A model generated the notes under the pieces. That model did not search any database, was not told the DNA's origin, and saw nothing but the letters and a program-made list of their open reading frames with translations. Position numbers and translations under genes: made by a program. A stretch of 64,000 nucleotides of DNA from Mycolicibacterium frederiksbergense. GTDB taxonomy: Bacteria > Actinomycetota > Actinomycetes > Mycobacteriales > Mycobacteriaceae. The stretch lies in contig NZ_JARXVE010000002.1 in the NCBI RefSeq assembly GCF_029893345.1, positions 806,001 to 870,000 on the forward strand, written 5' to 3'. The first letter of the stretch is position 1; every line of letters begins with the position of its first letter. Positions 51,320 to 60,091 of the stretch are shown piece by piece.

Positions 51320-51974
51320 CTAGGCCCGATTCGTAGGCGACCACCACAGCCTGGGCGCGGTCGCGCAGTGAGAGTTTCGCAAAAACGTTGCCGACGTGCG
51401 TCTTCACCGTATGTTCGGTCACGAAGAGCCGATCTGCGATCTCTGCATTCGCCAGCCCTTTGGCGATCAGTTCGAGTACTTCCCGTTCCCGCGGAGTAAG
51501 AGTTGCCAGCTCGCGGCTCCACGGACGTGGTGTGGAACGGCGCTGGGCGATATCGGCGATGAGACGTCGCGTGACACTCGGTGCGAGGAGCGCATCGCCG
51601 GCATCCACGATTCGCACCGCGCGGATCAGCTCGTCGGCGTGTGCGTCCTTCAACAGGAATCCGCTGGCTCCGGCGCCGAGCGCCTCATACACGTACTCGT
51701 CGATATCGAACGTCGTGAGCATCAGTACCCGTATGGGTGGCGTCATCGTCATCGACAGGATTTCGCGCGCGGCGTCCAGACCGTTCATCTCCGGCATGCG
51801 GACGTCCATCAGGACAACGTCGGGTCGCAGCCGCTTGACTTCCGAGACAGCGACGCGTCCGTTCGGTGCGTCCCCGATGACGTTCATGTCGGGTTGTGCG
51901 GCCAGCAGAGCGCCAAATCCCTGACGCACCATCGCTTGATCGTCGGCGATGAAGACGTTGATCGTCCGCGTCAC
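51297..51974 (-). CDS. NarL/LuxR-family response regulator
   Basis: 225 residues. The receiver domain shows FIADDQAMVRQGF, phospho-Asp in DVVLMDVRMPEMNG near 56, Thr in LMLTTFD near 87 and Lys in FLLKDAHAD near 109. The C-terminal LuxR helix-turn-helix is LTPREREVLELIAKGLANAE then IADRLFVTEHTVKTHVGNVF. GTG 51974 lies 3 bases after the stop of the histidine kinase, so the two form a two-component system. Confidence 0.94.
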   Translation of the reverse strand: MTRTINVFIADDQAMVRQGFGALLAAQPDMNVIGDAPNGRVAVSEVKRLRPDVVLMDVRMPEMNGLDAAREILSMTMTPPIRVLMLTTFDIDEYVYEALGAGASGFLLKDAHADELIRAVRIVDAGDALLAPSVTRRLIADIAQRRSTPRPWSRELATLTPREREVLELIAKGLANAEIADRLFVTEHTVKTHVGNVFAKLSLRDRAQAVVVAYESGLVNPRSPG

Positions 51975-51977
51975 AGC

Positions 51978-53129
51978 CTAGGCTCCCGGTGCCGTGCGGA
52001 TAGTCGCAGGAATATCAGCCCGAACCTCGAATCCACCGTCGGGCAGGGTTCGGGTGACAAAACTGCCGCCGATCGCGGCCGCCCGCTCTCGCATGCCGGC
52101 GATACCGCTACCGCCAGTGGAAGTCTGACCCGATCCTGGGACTGAAGCCGGCCCGTTGCGCACCGTGACCGCCGTGGCGTCGGGTCCGTGCTCCATCGTC
52201 ACCGCCACAGGTGCACCCGGGCAATGCCGGACCGCATTGGCGAGTGACTCCTGCACGATCCGGTAGAGGGCGACGCCACACAGCTCGGAGGTTGGCGGCG
52301 GATCTCCGGAAATGGTCAGGGACACGTCAACTCCCGCGCGGCGGCTGTTCTCGATCAGTTCGTTGATTCCCGCGACGCCAGGCTGCGGGCTCAGTTCCGT
52401 CGTTTCGTCGTCGTAGCGCAGAACGCCGAGCACCGCCCGCATCTCGTTGAGGCTCGCACGTACATTGGCCCCGATCGCCTCGAGCTCGGCCTTGGTTTCC
52501 TCGGTGACCGAGGTGAGTCGGTACGGTGCGCTCTGCGCCTGCACCACCACGATCGACATGTGGTGTGCGATGACATCGTGCAGGTCGCGTGCGATCCGCG
52601 CGCGCTCTTCGAGGACTGAACGGCGTGCCCGCTCCAGCTCGTTGGTCCGGCGCTGATTGGCGAGCTGTCGCCGCGAGACCAACAGCCCGCGAATCAGTAA
52701 CCCGATCAACACGACCAGGGTAATTCCGCCGGCGAACCCCACACCGGTCTGGTCAGGGGCATTGACCACAAGCAGCAGACACGTCGACAACCAGGCCAAC
52801 GTGACCGCTGGAAGCTGGCACCGGATCGTCACCGCCAACAGCAGGGCCAGCAGCACGAACACCTGAACCATCTGCCACGGCAACGCGCCATCGACCGGCG
52901 AATACACCAGCGGGATCAGCAACGCGCCCGCTGCCGATATGGCCCATCCGAGAAGGGGACTGGACCGGACAACAACCAGCGGAAGTGCTGCAAACGCGGC
53001 GATGACAGGTCGGACACCAGGTGGCACCGCATAGGTCGCATCAACCGTCGACCACGCCATGACGAACAGAAACAGCGACACCGCGTACACGATCGCGCTG
53101 AGAATCCGATCGGCGGGTGATCGCTTCAT
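51978..53129 (-). CDS. Histidine kinase (HisKA_3/NarX-type)
   Basis: 383 residues. Five to six hydrophobic segments cover residues 10-150, followed by a coiled linker. The dimerisation/phospho-acceptor motif ARIARDLHDVIAHHMSIVVV lies near 190. The ATPase domain shows IVQESLANAVRHCPGAP and GGSGIAGMRERAAAIGG. There is no large extracellular sensor loop, so it probably senses a membrane signal. The frame is open upstream of ATG 53129, but similarity starts there. It pairs with the regulator at 51974. The DUF418 gene lies 74 bases upstream on the same strand. Confidence 0.93.
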   Translation of the reverse strand: MKRSPADRILSAIVYAVSLFLFVMAWSTVDATYAVPPGVRPVIAAFAALPLVVVRSSPLLGWAISAAGALLIPLVYSPVDGALPWQMVQVFVLLALLLAVTIRCQLPAVTLAWLSTCLLLVVNAPDQTGVGFAGGITLVVLIGLLIRGLLVSRRQLANQRRTNELERARRSVLEERARIARDLHDVIAHHMSIVVVQAQSAPYRLTSVTEETKAELEAIGANVRASLNEMRAVLGVLRYDDETTELSPQPGVAGINELIENSRRAGVDVSLTISGDPPPTSELCGVALYRIVQESLANAVRHCPGAPVAVTMEHGPDATAVTVRNGPASVPGSGQTSTGGSGIAGMRERAAAIGGSFVTRTLPDGGFEVRADIPATIRTAPGA

Positions 53130-53203
53130 GCTTCTCACAACTAGGACTGTAGGAAGTGCGGACCCCGGTGTCCTCATACTCCGGGGTGAAACGCCGCATG
53201 CGC

Positions 53204-54307
53204 TCAACGCTCGGGCCACTTCTCCCGGCGACCGTAGGTGACACGGCGGAGCACCCATTCGAGCGGGCCGTATCGGTGCCTGCGCGCCCACAGTCGGCTG
53301 CCGACGAGCTGAGCACCGTAAATGGCCGCCGCGATGGCAAGTACTTGCCAGTTCGGCAGTTGCCCGACCAGGGCGAAGCCGTATCCGGTGAAGATCACCG
53401 ACGCGATCACCGATTGGCATATGTAGTTGGTGGCCGCGAACTTGCCCGCGGTCCCGAGGGTATGCGCCAGTCCGGGTCTGCTGTGTGTGAGGCGCAGGAT
53501 CGTTGCCGCGTACGCCGCAGCCAGTGGGAGATCGAGAAGTGCGACTGCCCCGGCCAGTTGCGGCTTGTCCACGATCGCCGCCAGCAGCGACAGCGGGGCG
53601 GCGATGCCGAATCCGATCCACTGAAGCCTCGGTAATACGGGTAGATAGCGGTTCGGTGTTTCGAGTAGTCGTGCCTTACCGGCGGCAAAGCCGATGAGGA
53701 ACAAGGGGAGAACGTTGAGCAGACCGAAGACCAGAAACAGGTCGAACCGCTCAAAGAAGGTCTCCCACCGATAGGAGGCGGCGGTGAGCCAGCCCGCTTT
53801 GATTTCGGCAATCGCACGCGGGTCGACGGCGTCAGCCGGCGGTGCGACCATGCCGTGCACGGTCAGTGCGAGGACGAAGGATCCATAGAGTATCGCGGCG
53901 CACTGGACCGCTCTTGCGGGGCGAATTCTGGACAATGCCAACAGGATCAAGCCTAGGATTCCGTAGCCGAACAGTACGTCGCCGCTGAAGAAGAATGCGA
54001 TGTGGACCAAGCCGATGGCCATCAATGCGAAGCAGCGTCGCACGGTACGCAGTCGAGCGTCGACGCCGTCGCGTTCGGCTGAGCGAAACTGCAAAGTCAG
54101 TGAGTAGCCGAAGAGAAATGAGAACAGCACGTAGAACTTGTCGAAGAAGAACGCGGTCAGCAAGGTGCGGACCGGCCCAGCGGCAAGTCCAGCGGGATTC
54201 GACATCACAGTGATGTTCACGATGAGTATTCCGCCCAATGCGAAGCCGCGGAGGATGTCGAGTGCCGCTATCCGTGGTACCGCGTCCACAATGCGTTGAC
54301 TGGTCAT
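53204..54307 (-). CDS. DUF418 (YeiB-like) membrane protein
   Basis: 367 residues with about 8-9 hydrophobic segments. RIAALDILRGFALGGILIVN at the N-terminus and FDKFYVLFSFLFGYSLTLQF near 55 are the classic YeiB pattern. The C-terminal DUF418 domain shows GTAGKFAATNYICQSVIASV, then YGPLEWVLRRVTY. Distant relatives are membrane acyltransferases; the function is not established. ATG 54307 starts the conserved region. It precedes the two-component genes on the same strand and may be co-expressed with them. Confidence 0.9.
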   Translation of the reverse strand: MTSQRIVDAVPRIAALDILRGFALGGILIVNITVMSNPAGLAAGPVRTLLTAFFFDKFYVLFSFLFGYSLTLQFRSAERDGVDARLRTVRRCFALMAIGLVHIAFFFSGDVLFGYGILGLILLALSRIRPARAVQCAAILYGSFVLALTVHGMVAPPADAVDPRAIAEIKAGWLTAASYRWETFFERFDLFLVFGLLNVLPLFLIGFAAGKARLLETPNRYLPVLPRLQWIGFGIAAPLSLLAAIVDKPQLAGAVALLDLPLAAAYAATILRLTHSRPGLAHTLGTAGKFAATNYICQSVIASVIFTGYGFALVGQLPNWQVLAIAAAIYGAQLVGSRLWARRHRYGPLEWVLRRVTYGRREKWPER

Positions 54308-54463
54308 GGCGCGACGGTAGGTCGCGACACCGCTGGGGCGGATCGCTCCCAGGTCTGATATTTGGCGGTCCGACGCTCCTACCACGGGCGGATGCGGCGA
54401 AGGAGGTGCTTTGCGTCGCACCGGCTTGACCTCAAGATGGGTTGAGCTTCTACCGTCAATGTC

Positions 54464-55858
54464 GTGACCGATACCGTGACGCCCGATACCGGGACCTGGC
54501 GGCAGCTGTTGGGCGCCCGGCATCTGGGCGCGTCCACCGTGTTGGCCGGCGGTGTGCTGCTGTACGCCACCAACGAATTCCTGACCATCAGCCTGCTGCC
54601 CAGTGCGGTGGCCGACATCGGTGGACACCGTTTCTACGCCTGGGTGACGACGGTGTATCTGGTCGCCTCGGTGGTCGCGGCCACCACGGTGCACTCGACG
54701 CTGATGCGATTGGGCCCACGGCTGGCATATCTGTTGGGGCTCACGGTGTTCAGCGCCGGAAGTCTGGGCTGTGCGCTGGCCCCCAGTATGGAGATTTTGC
54801 TGATCGGACGCACAGTGCAGGGGTTCGCCGGTGGGTTGCTGGCCGGCCTGGGCTATGCCGTGATCAACATCGCGCTGCCGAATACGCTGTGGACCAAGGC
54901 ATCTGCATTGGTGTCGGTGATGTGGGGAGTCGGCACCGTGATCGGCCCCGCGGCCGGTGGACTGTTCGCGCAGTTCGGGCACTGGCGGTGGGCTTTCAGC
55001 ATTCTGGTGGTCCTGACCGCCGGGATGGCAGCCCTGGTACCCGTCGCACTGCCCGGACGAAGCGGCGAGTCCTCCCCGGCGCCTGGTGTCCCGATCTGGT
55101 CCCTGGTGCTGCTGGGTGCCGCCGCGATGTCGGTCAGTGTGGCGGGCATACCGCATGATTGGCGGGCCACCGCCGCGCTGCTCGTGCTCGGGGTGGTGCT
55201 GGTGCTGGGGTTCGTGTACGTCGATCGACGTTTGGCGGCATCGGTCTTGCCGCCCAGCACATTCGGTCCCGGTCCGCTCAAATGGATCTATCTGACTTTG
55301 GGCCTGCTGATGGCCGCCACCATGGCCGACATGTATGTGCCGCTGTTCGGTCAGCGGCTGGGTCACCTGACGCCCGTGATGGCCGGATTCTTCGGTGCGG
55401 TGTTGGCGGTCGGGTGGACCGCCGGGGAGATCGTCAGCGCGTCATTGCAGAACCGGCGGGTGATCGTGCGCACGGTGGCGTTCGCGCCGATCGTGATGGC
55501 GGCCGGTCTGGCGGCCGGCGCGCTGCTGATTCGGGACGGGATGGCGCCGGGGTTGGTGGTGGCATGGGCGGTGAGCCTGGTGGTCACCGGCGCGGGCATC
55601 GGCATCGCCTGGCCACACTTGTCCGCGTGGGCGATGGGCAGCGTGGACGACCCGGCCGAAGGACCGGCCGCGGCCGCCGCGATCAACACCGTGCAGCTCA
55701 TCTGTGGCGCATTCGGAGCGGGCTTGGCGGGCATCGTCGTCAACGTCATCGATAGCGGCGATGCCGCCGCCGCGCGTTGGCTGTTTGCCGCATTCGCAGT
55801 GCTCGCCGCGGTCGGTGTGGTCGCGTCGACCCGCTCCGGACGGTCCGTACACCCCTAA
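54464..55858 (+). CDS. MFS drug-efflux-type transporter, Rv1634 type
   Basis: 464 residues with about 14 hydrophobic segments, as in the DHA2 group. The first helix VLLYATNEFLTISLLPSAVA, the motif A region STLMRLGPRLAYLLGL and the motif C-like VMWGVGTVIGPAAGGLF are seen. Position downstream of uvrB matches Rv1634. GTG 54464 has no strong ribosome binding site. Likely proton-driven export of a hydrophobic compound. Confidence 0.88.
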   Translation: MTDTVTPDTGTWRQLLGARHLGASTVLAGGVLLYATNEFLTISLLPSAVADIGGHRFYAWVTTVYLVASVVAATTVHSTLMRLGPRLAYLLGLTVFSAGSLGCALAPSMEILLIGRTVQGFAGGLLAGLGYAVINIALPNTLWTKASALVSVMWGVGTVIGPAAGGLFAQFGHWRWAFSILVVLTAGMAALVPVALPGRSGESSPAPGVPIWSLVLLGAAAMSVSVAGIPHDWRATAALLVLGVVLVLGFVYVDRRLAASVLPPSTFGPGPLKWIYLTLGLLMAATMADMYVPLFGQRLGHLTPVMAGFFGAVLAVGWTAGEIVSASLQNRRVIVRTVAFAPIVMAAGLAAGALLIRDGMAPGLVVAWAVSLVVTGAGIGIAWPHLSAWAMGSVDDPAEGPAAAAAINTVQLICGAFGAGLAGIVVNVIDSGDAAAARWLFAAFAVLAAVGVVASTRSGRSVHP

Positions 55859-55889
55859 CCCTGCCCCCTGCACCCCTGACCCCTGCACC

Positions 55890-55950
55890 GCGAGCGACCG
55901 TGTTTGTACCGCGACACGCCGTAGAGTTGCGGCACTTTGCGGTCGCTCGT
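55890..55950. repeat. Cruciform-forming intergenic element
   Basis: A perfect 10-bp inverted repeat CGAGCGACCG / CGGTCGCTCG (55891-55900, 55940-55949) encloses 39 bases with a smaller GCCG/CGGC stem. It is preceded by C-rich short repeats (CCCCTGCACC-like, 55850-55889). It may act as the terminator of the MFS gene, or be a member of a dispersed mycobacterial palindrome family. Confidence 0.55.
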
Positions 55951-56029
55951 GGGAGGCGCCGACGCTTAGCGATCATTGCGATCGAAACTATGGGCGCAGG
56001 CCGGAGTACCTGGCACTGTCTAACTCGAT

Positions 56030-56100
56030 GCGGGTGTGGCTGAGTGGTTAGGCACCGGCCTGCAAAGCCGTTCACACGGGTTCGAATCCCGTCACTCGCT
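56030..56100 (+). tRNA. tRNA-Cys (GCA)
   Basis: Acceptor arm GCGGGTG (56030-56036) pairs with CACTCGC (56093-56099) with one G-T wobble. The anticodon loop CTGCAAA carries GCA at 56062-56064, the T arm reads ACGGGTTCGAATCCCGT, and U73 is the discriminator expected for Cys. CCA is not encoded. Confidence 0.93.
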
Positions 56101-56172
56101 CCGCAGGGGCAGTTCGGAGCCGAGAAGTAGTGCCATCTACCGGTGGTTCTTCTCGGCTCTGAACTGGCCGCT

Positions 56173-56733
56173 CTATTCGAGCGGAGGTCGAGTGTTGAGC
56201 GACTTGAGCGCCGTTGTGATCGCTCGGTCCAGGGCGCTGAGGTCCGCGCCAGACGGTGGTCGTCGCGTGTTGTGCGTGACGCGCCGCAGTTCGATGAGTG
56301 GTCCCAAGACGATGGCGGCAACGAGGTGGGCGGGTGCGCCCACCGCCAGGTGGTGATCATCGAGCCACCCGCGCAGTTGCGTACTGAATTGCGCTGCGTT
56401 TTCACCTAGTCGGCCCTGTCGGCCCTCGGCCTCAATCAGAGCGGCCAGAGCCGGATGTTTACGGCTCCACGCCAGATCGGCGGCCACAGCAGTCGCGTAC
56501 CCGCCGGCATTCAAGGCTCGCAGGAACGAATCGGCCCACGCTTTGACCGCCTCGTCAGCTACCAGGGCACGAAGCCGGTCCAGCGACCCCACATGGTGGT
56601 AGATGCTGCCGTTGCTGATCCCGGATTCACGGACCAGTGCCCGCACCGTCAAGGCGTCAATGCCGTCACGGTCAACGATGACCAGCGCCGTTTGTAGCAG
56701 CGCCTGGGAGGACCGATGGGCATTCACGACCAC
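56173..56733 (-). CDS. TetR-family transcriptional regulator
   Basis: 186 residues. Helix-turn-helix about residues 8-52 (ALLQTALVIVDRDGIDALTV, then RESGISNGSIYHHVGSLDRL). The C-terminal domain is of an undefined ligand type. GTG 56733 or GTG 56727 (MNAHRSS) may be the start. It is divergent from the hotdog-fold gene across a gap containing the palindrome TAGAGC-GAT-GCTCTA. Confidence 0.9.
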   Translation of the reverse strand: MVVNAHRSSQALLQTALVIVDRDGIDALTVRALVRESGISNGSIYHHVGSLDRLRALVADEAVKAWADSFLRALNAGGYATAVAADLAWSRKHPALAALIEAEGRQGRLGENAAQFSTQLRGWLDDHHLAVGAPAHLVAAIVLGPLIELRRVTHNTRRPPSGADLSALDRAITTALKSLNTRPPLE

Positions 56734-56745
56734 AGCATAGCCAAC

Positions 56746-56760
56746 TAGAGCGATGCTCTA
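56746..56760. promoter_or_regulatory. Candidate TetR operator
   Basis: Inverted repeat TAGAGC-GAT-GCTCTA in the short gap between the divergent TetR and hotdog genes. Position and symmetry suggest that the adjacent TetR binds it. Confidence 0.6.
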
Positions 56761-56800
56761 ATATGGCCAGCGGAGCCGAACCAGCTGAAAGGGTTTCGTG

Positions 56801-57259
56801 ATGGCAGCAACCGAGAAAATGACAAACATGCCGTGGATCACCTGGCTTGACCTGGACACCGAGTTCGGGCCGGATGGTTCGCTGCAGGTGATTCTGCGGC
56901 GTCCGAAACCTGAGCACCTCAATCACAACAATCATGTGAACGCGCCAGTCATCTACGGTGTCGCGGAAGTCGCCGGGGCCGGCGCGGTGGTCATTGCGGC
57001 TGGCTCCGACGGCCAGGGCGCGTACACCGTAATCCGTGACGCCACCATCAAATACAGCCGACCCGCCCACGGCGGGGTCACTGCGGCCGCCAAACTCGAC
57101 CCGGTCTCCGCCGAGCGGATGCGTGAGGAACTGCGCGCAGGTCGCGGCTACGACGCAACCGTTCAGGTCACCCTCACCGACGCCGAAAACACCCCCACCG
57201 GCACTTGTGACTTCACCGTCACCTTGCGCGCGCCCCGCAACCGCGACGAAAGTCGCTGA
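56801..57259 (+). CDS. Hotdog-fold thioesterase-like protein (DUF4442 type)
   Basis: 152 residues. EHLNHNNHVNAPVIYGVAEV near 43 and IRDATIKYSRPAHGGVTAAA near 83, then YDATVQVTLTDAENTPTGTC, match the DUF4442/YiiD-C hotdog pattern, a fold used by acyl-CoA thioesterases. GAAAGGG lies 7 bases before ATG 56801; a GTG at 56798 overlaps it. It is probably controlled by the divergent TetR. The substrate is unknown. Confidence 0.78.
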   Translation: MAATEKMTNMPWITWLDLDTEFGPDGSLQVILRRPKPEHLNHNNHVNAPVIYGVAEVAGAGAVVIAAGSDGQGAYTVIRDATIKYSRPAHGGVTAAAKLDPVSAERMREELRAGRGYDATVQVTLTDAENTPTGTCDFTVTLRAPRNRDESR

Positions 57260-57294
57260 GGTGTAGCAACGCAGGGGATGAGCTCCCATGAGCG

Positions 57295-57320
57295 TCCCCC
57301 GCCCGCGAACGTGCGGGGGA
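57295..57320 (+). terminator. GC-rich hairpin after the hotdog gene
   Basis: A perfect 8-bp stem TCCCCCGC / GCGGGGGA with a 10-base loop, 35 bases after the hotdog stop and 20 before the thioesterase gene. No T tract follows. Confidence 0.5.
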
Positions 57321-57339
57321 AGCTCTCGATAATGCTGCG

Positions 57340-58194
57340 GTGCCCATGTTGCAGCTTGCCGAGTTACTGTCCACGCTCGACCTGGTCGAGTCGGGTGACG
57401 GCATCTTCGTCGCAGAACAGAAGGACAACCCCACCCACCACATCGTGGGCGGGCATATCGCGGCCCAGGCACTGATGGCGGCCAGCCGTACCGTCAGCGA
57501 TCGATTGCCGCACAGCATGCACGTCTACCTGCTGCGGGCCGGCGACGCCCGATATCCGGTGCAGATGGAGGTGAGCAGTCTGCGGGACGGAGGATCACTG
57601 TCCACCCGTCAGATCACCGCCCGCCAGGGTGACGACGTATTGCTGGAAGCGATGGTCTCGTTCAGCGTCGCCATGGACGCCGCGGACTACCAGCAACCCA
57701 TGCCTGCGGTGCCCGCTCCCGACACCCTGCCCGCGGTCGAGCAACAACTGCAGGCGTTTGCCCACGAGGGCGACGGCTTCTGGGTGCGCCCGTTCTGGAT
57801 CGAGCGGCGTTACATCGACCCGCCGCCGCGGCTGGCGATCGAGCTGCCGGAGCCGCCGGAGCGCACCCGGATGTGGTTGCGTCCCGCCGAACCGGTCACC
57901 GACGATCCGATCATCAACAGCTGTCTGCTGACCTACTTTTCGGGCACCGCGCTGCTGGACACCACAGTGACGATGCGCCGTGCCACCCAGGTAAGTGTCT
58001 TCTCGGCGCTGATCGATCTTGCCATCTGGTTCCACCGCCCGGCTGATCTGACGGATTGGGTGCTGTCCGATCAGGTTTCGCCCAGCGGCATCAACGGACG
58101 CGGCCTGGCGAGTGCCACCCTGTACAACCGGGCCGGGCAACTCGTGTGCTCCGCGACCCAGGAGATGTACTTCGGTCGCGACCGTCGCGACTGA
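57340..58194 (+). CDS. Acyl-CoA thioesterase II (TesB family)
   Basis: 284 residues, a double hotdog. HHIVGGHIAAQALMAASRTV near 33 and SMHVYLLRAGDARYPVQMEV near 60 belong to the first half. LLTYFSGTALLDTTVTM, then LIDLAIWFHRPADLTDWVLS and SGINGRGLASATLYN carry the second half with the active-site Asp, Thr and Gln region. It hydrolyses medium- or long-chain acyl-CoA. GTG 57340 or ATG 57346 (MLQLAELL) may be the start; neither has a clear ribosome binding site. The stop lies 1 base from the stop of the convergent glycosyltransferase. Confidence 0.9.
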   Translation: MPMLQLAELLSTLDLVESGDGIFVAEQKDNPTHHIVGGHIAAQALMAASRTVSDRLPHSMHVYLLRAGDARYPVQMEVSSLRDGGSLSTRQITARQGDDVLLEAMVSFSVAMDAADYQQPMPAVPAPDTLPAVEQQLQAFAHEGDGFWVRPFWIERRYIDPPPRLAIELPEPPERTRMWLRPAEPVTDDPIINSCLLTYFSGTALLDTTVTMRRATQVSVFSALIDLAIWFHRPADLTDWVLSDQVSPSGINGRGLASATLYNRAGQLVCSATQEMYFGRDRRD

Positions 58195-58195
58195 T

Positions 58196-59785
58196 TCACC
58201 GCGTGGACTTGACCACCTGGGCGAAGTTGAACTGCCAGCGTTCGACGATGTGGAAGCCCATTCTTTCGGGTACCCGATAGGCCGGGGCCCGGCCCAGCCG
58301 CGGTCCTGGCTGCAGCGCTGCTCCGCTCTGCCGGCTCGGCACTGAGGGGTCGCGTTCGGTCACCGTCCACAAGACCGTGCACCGGCGCACCTGGTCGGCG
58401 ACACCCCAGATCCCGAGGTGTGCGTCCCACAACCGATTTCGTTGCCGGGCCGGGGTGCCCCGACCGGGGTCGACAAGATCGGCGTAGGCGGCTGGGCGGG
58501 CGGCGGTGAGGGGGCGGATCGGACCCGGCTTCCAGGTGGTGGTGTTATCCAAGATCAAGCAGTCACCGGGGGAGGAGTGCTCCGCGATGACGTCTGCGAC
58601 CTGGCTGAAGTCCATGCCCTCCTTGGCATACGGGCCGCGTTGCACCATCACGTAATTCGGTGTCGCAGCGATGGCGAACACCGCCAGTGCGGCGGTGATC
58701 AATTCCCTGCTGCGGGCCACCGCCACCACGCACACGGCGAGCAGCAGCGCCATCGCCGGCGTGGTGAAACAGAGGTAACGGGGGTAGTAAAGCGGCTGGG
58801 CGGCAGCCGAATACGCCAACAGCACCGCGGTCGGGCCGATCACCCACACCGCGGCCACGACCACCAGCCGCAGCGTGTCGTCATCGGTGGGCCGTAGCCG
58901 CCTGAGCACCAGGGGTGCGCACAGCGCGGCGATCGCCACTGTCGCGAAGGCCACGCTGTGGTCGAAGTACTGCTCCAAGACGACTTCGGCAACGGTATGC
59001 AGACCCGGCGGTGAGATCCACCCGACCTGGAAACTCTGCGAACGACACCACAAGAAGAACGGAACCACCCCCAGCACGGCAGCCGTTGTCACCGCTGCCC
59101 ACCGGACCCGGGTGAGCCGACGATTGCAGAGCATCGCGACGGCCACGGCGTGCGGAGCCACCATCAGCACCACGAAGATATTCAGTAGGCTCGAAAACGC
59201 CAGCAGCGCACCGTATGACAACCACAGCGCGGTGCGGTCGCGCCGGATGGCCGAGACGAGCAGAACGGTCAGCCAAACCGCGGCCAACGTCGACCAGGAA
59301 TAGGAACGGGTCTCGATCCCCGCCCAGGTGATCCTGGGCAGCATCGCGAAAAGAATTCCCGCACAGACCGATACGTTCCGGGTGCAGAACTGTCGGCCGA
59401 GAACCACCACTCCGCCTGCGGCGCCACCGACGGCCAGGCAGCTGGAGAACCGGGACCAGAACTCGGTTGCCGGGAAGACGGAGAACCAGCCGTGCATGCC
59501 GAGGTAATAAAGCCCGTGCACGGCATCGATATTGCCGATCAGATCCCAGAGCTGGGGTACTGATCGGGTAGCCGCCGAGATGGTGGCGGCCTCGTCGAAC
59601 CACAGCGACGGCCGGGCTGCCCCCGCGGCGCACAGCACCACGGCGAATGCCGCCACCGCCAGGGCGTCGAAGCGGACACCTCCGTCGACGGGCCGGCTCG
59701 CGCCCTCGGCGCGCTCATTCAGCGATAGATCCACGTCAGCGACCGTTTCACCCCCCTCGATCCCGCAAACCGTAACCTGCGTCAC
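58196..59785 (-). CDS. GT-C family membrane glycosyltransferase at the Rv1635c position
   Basis: 529 residues with about 10-11 membrane helices. PSLWFDEAATISAATRSVP near 60 carries the D-E pair found in the first loop of GT-C mannosyltransferases of the GT39 type. A soluble C-terminal region of about 140 residues follows (GDCLILDNTTTWKPGPIRPL). The place between the MFS gene and the stress-protein gene is that of Rv1635c, which I recall as CapA, the enzyme adding the first mannose cap to lipoarabinomannan. The donor would be polyprenyl-phosphomannose, made by ppm1. GTG 59785 is the longest start; internal GTGs are possible. Orthology is by position and type only. Confidence 0.78.
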   Translation of the reverse strand: MTQVTVCGIEGGETVADVDLSLNERAEGASRPVDGGVRFDALAVAAFAVVLCAAGAARPSLWFDEAATISAATRSVPQLWDLIGNIDAVHGLYYLGMHGWFSVFPATEFWSRFSSCLAVGGAAGGVVVLGRQFCTRNVSVCAGILFAMLPRITWAGIETRSYSWSTLAAVWLTVLLVSAIRRDRTALWLSYGALLAFSSLLNIFVVLMVAPHAVAVAMLCNRRLTRVRWAAVTTAAVLGVVPFFLWCRSQSFQVGWISPPGLHTVAEVVLEQYFDHSVAFATVAIAALCAPLVLRRLRPTDDDTLRLVVVAAVWVIGPTAVLLAYSAAAQPLYYPRYLCFTTPAMALLLAVCVVAVARSRELITAALAVFAIAATPNYVMVQRGPYAKEGMDFSQVADVIAEHSSPGDCLILDNTTTWKPGPIRPLTAARPAAYADLVDPGRGTPARQRNRLWDAHLGIWGVADQVRRCTVLWTVTERDPSVPSRQSGAALQPGPRLGRAPAYRVPERMGFHIVERWQFNFAQVVKSTR

Positions 59786-60091
59786 TCCGATTTGCGTGCT
59801 CCGACAGCACTATTGCCGACCGGTCGGGGCAAATTGGGCAAATGAGCTGGATCACCGCGGCGGTGAATCGTCCTGGCAATCAATCCGGATTGGCCAGGCG
59901 TTGGCTACGTCACGGTCGGCTCCGATTCGGCCCGCTCGGCAGTTACCATCAGGGCCGGTATATGCCGCCCAGGGCCTAAGAACGGGCCCAGTCGCCGGCT
60001 GTCCGAGCGGGTGTCGTGATTCGCACCCCCGGTCAGCGGGCAACAGGTTACTGTCTCGGGTGGCGTTGCAACTGACAGTGGGAGGGTACTG
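59786..60091. other. Intergenic region upstream of the stress protein gene
   Basis: 306 bases without a gene on either strand. It holds a perfect 12-bp palindrome CCGACCGGTCGG (59816-59827) and, at its right end, GGGAGGG before ATG 60092. The long leader suggests regulated transcription. I recognise no known riboswitch. Confidence 0.45.

Noticed and set aside
56030..56100. tRNA-Cys as an integration site for a mobile element.
   Set aside because: No copy of the tRNA 3' end is seen nearby and no integrase gene is present in the window.
57260..57320. A stretch with GGGGATGAGCTCC and a GC-rich hairpin resembling a type I-E CRISPR repeat.
   Set aside because: Only a single imperfect unit is present, with no second repeat, spacer or cas gene, so it is treated as a terminator-like hairpin.
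59816..59827. Palindrome CCGACCGGTCGG upstream of the stress protein gene as an operator.
   Set aside because: Short all-G/C-flanked palindromes are common at this base composition, and no regulator gene is adjacent; recorded only within the gap entry.
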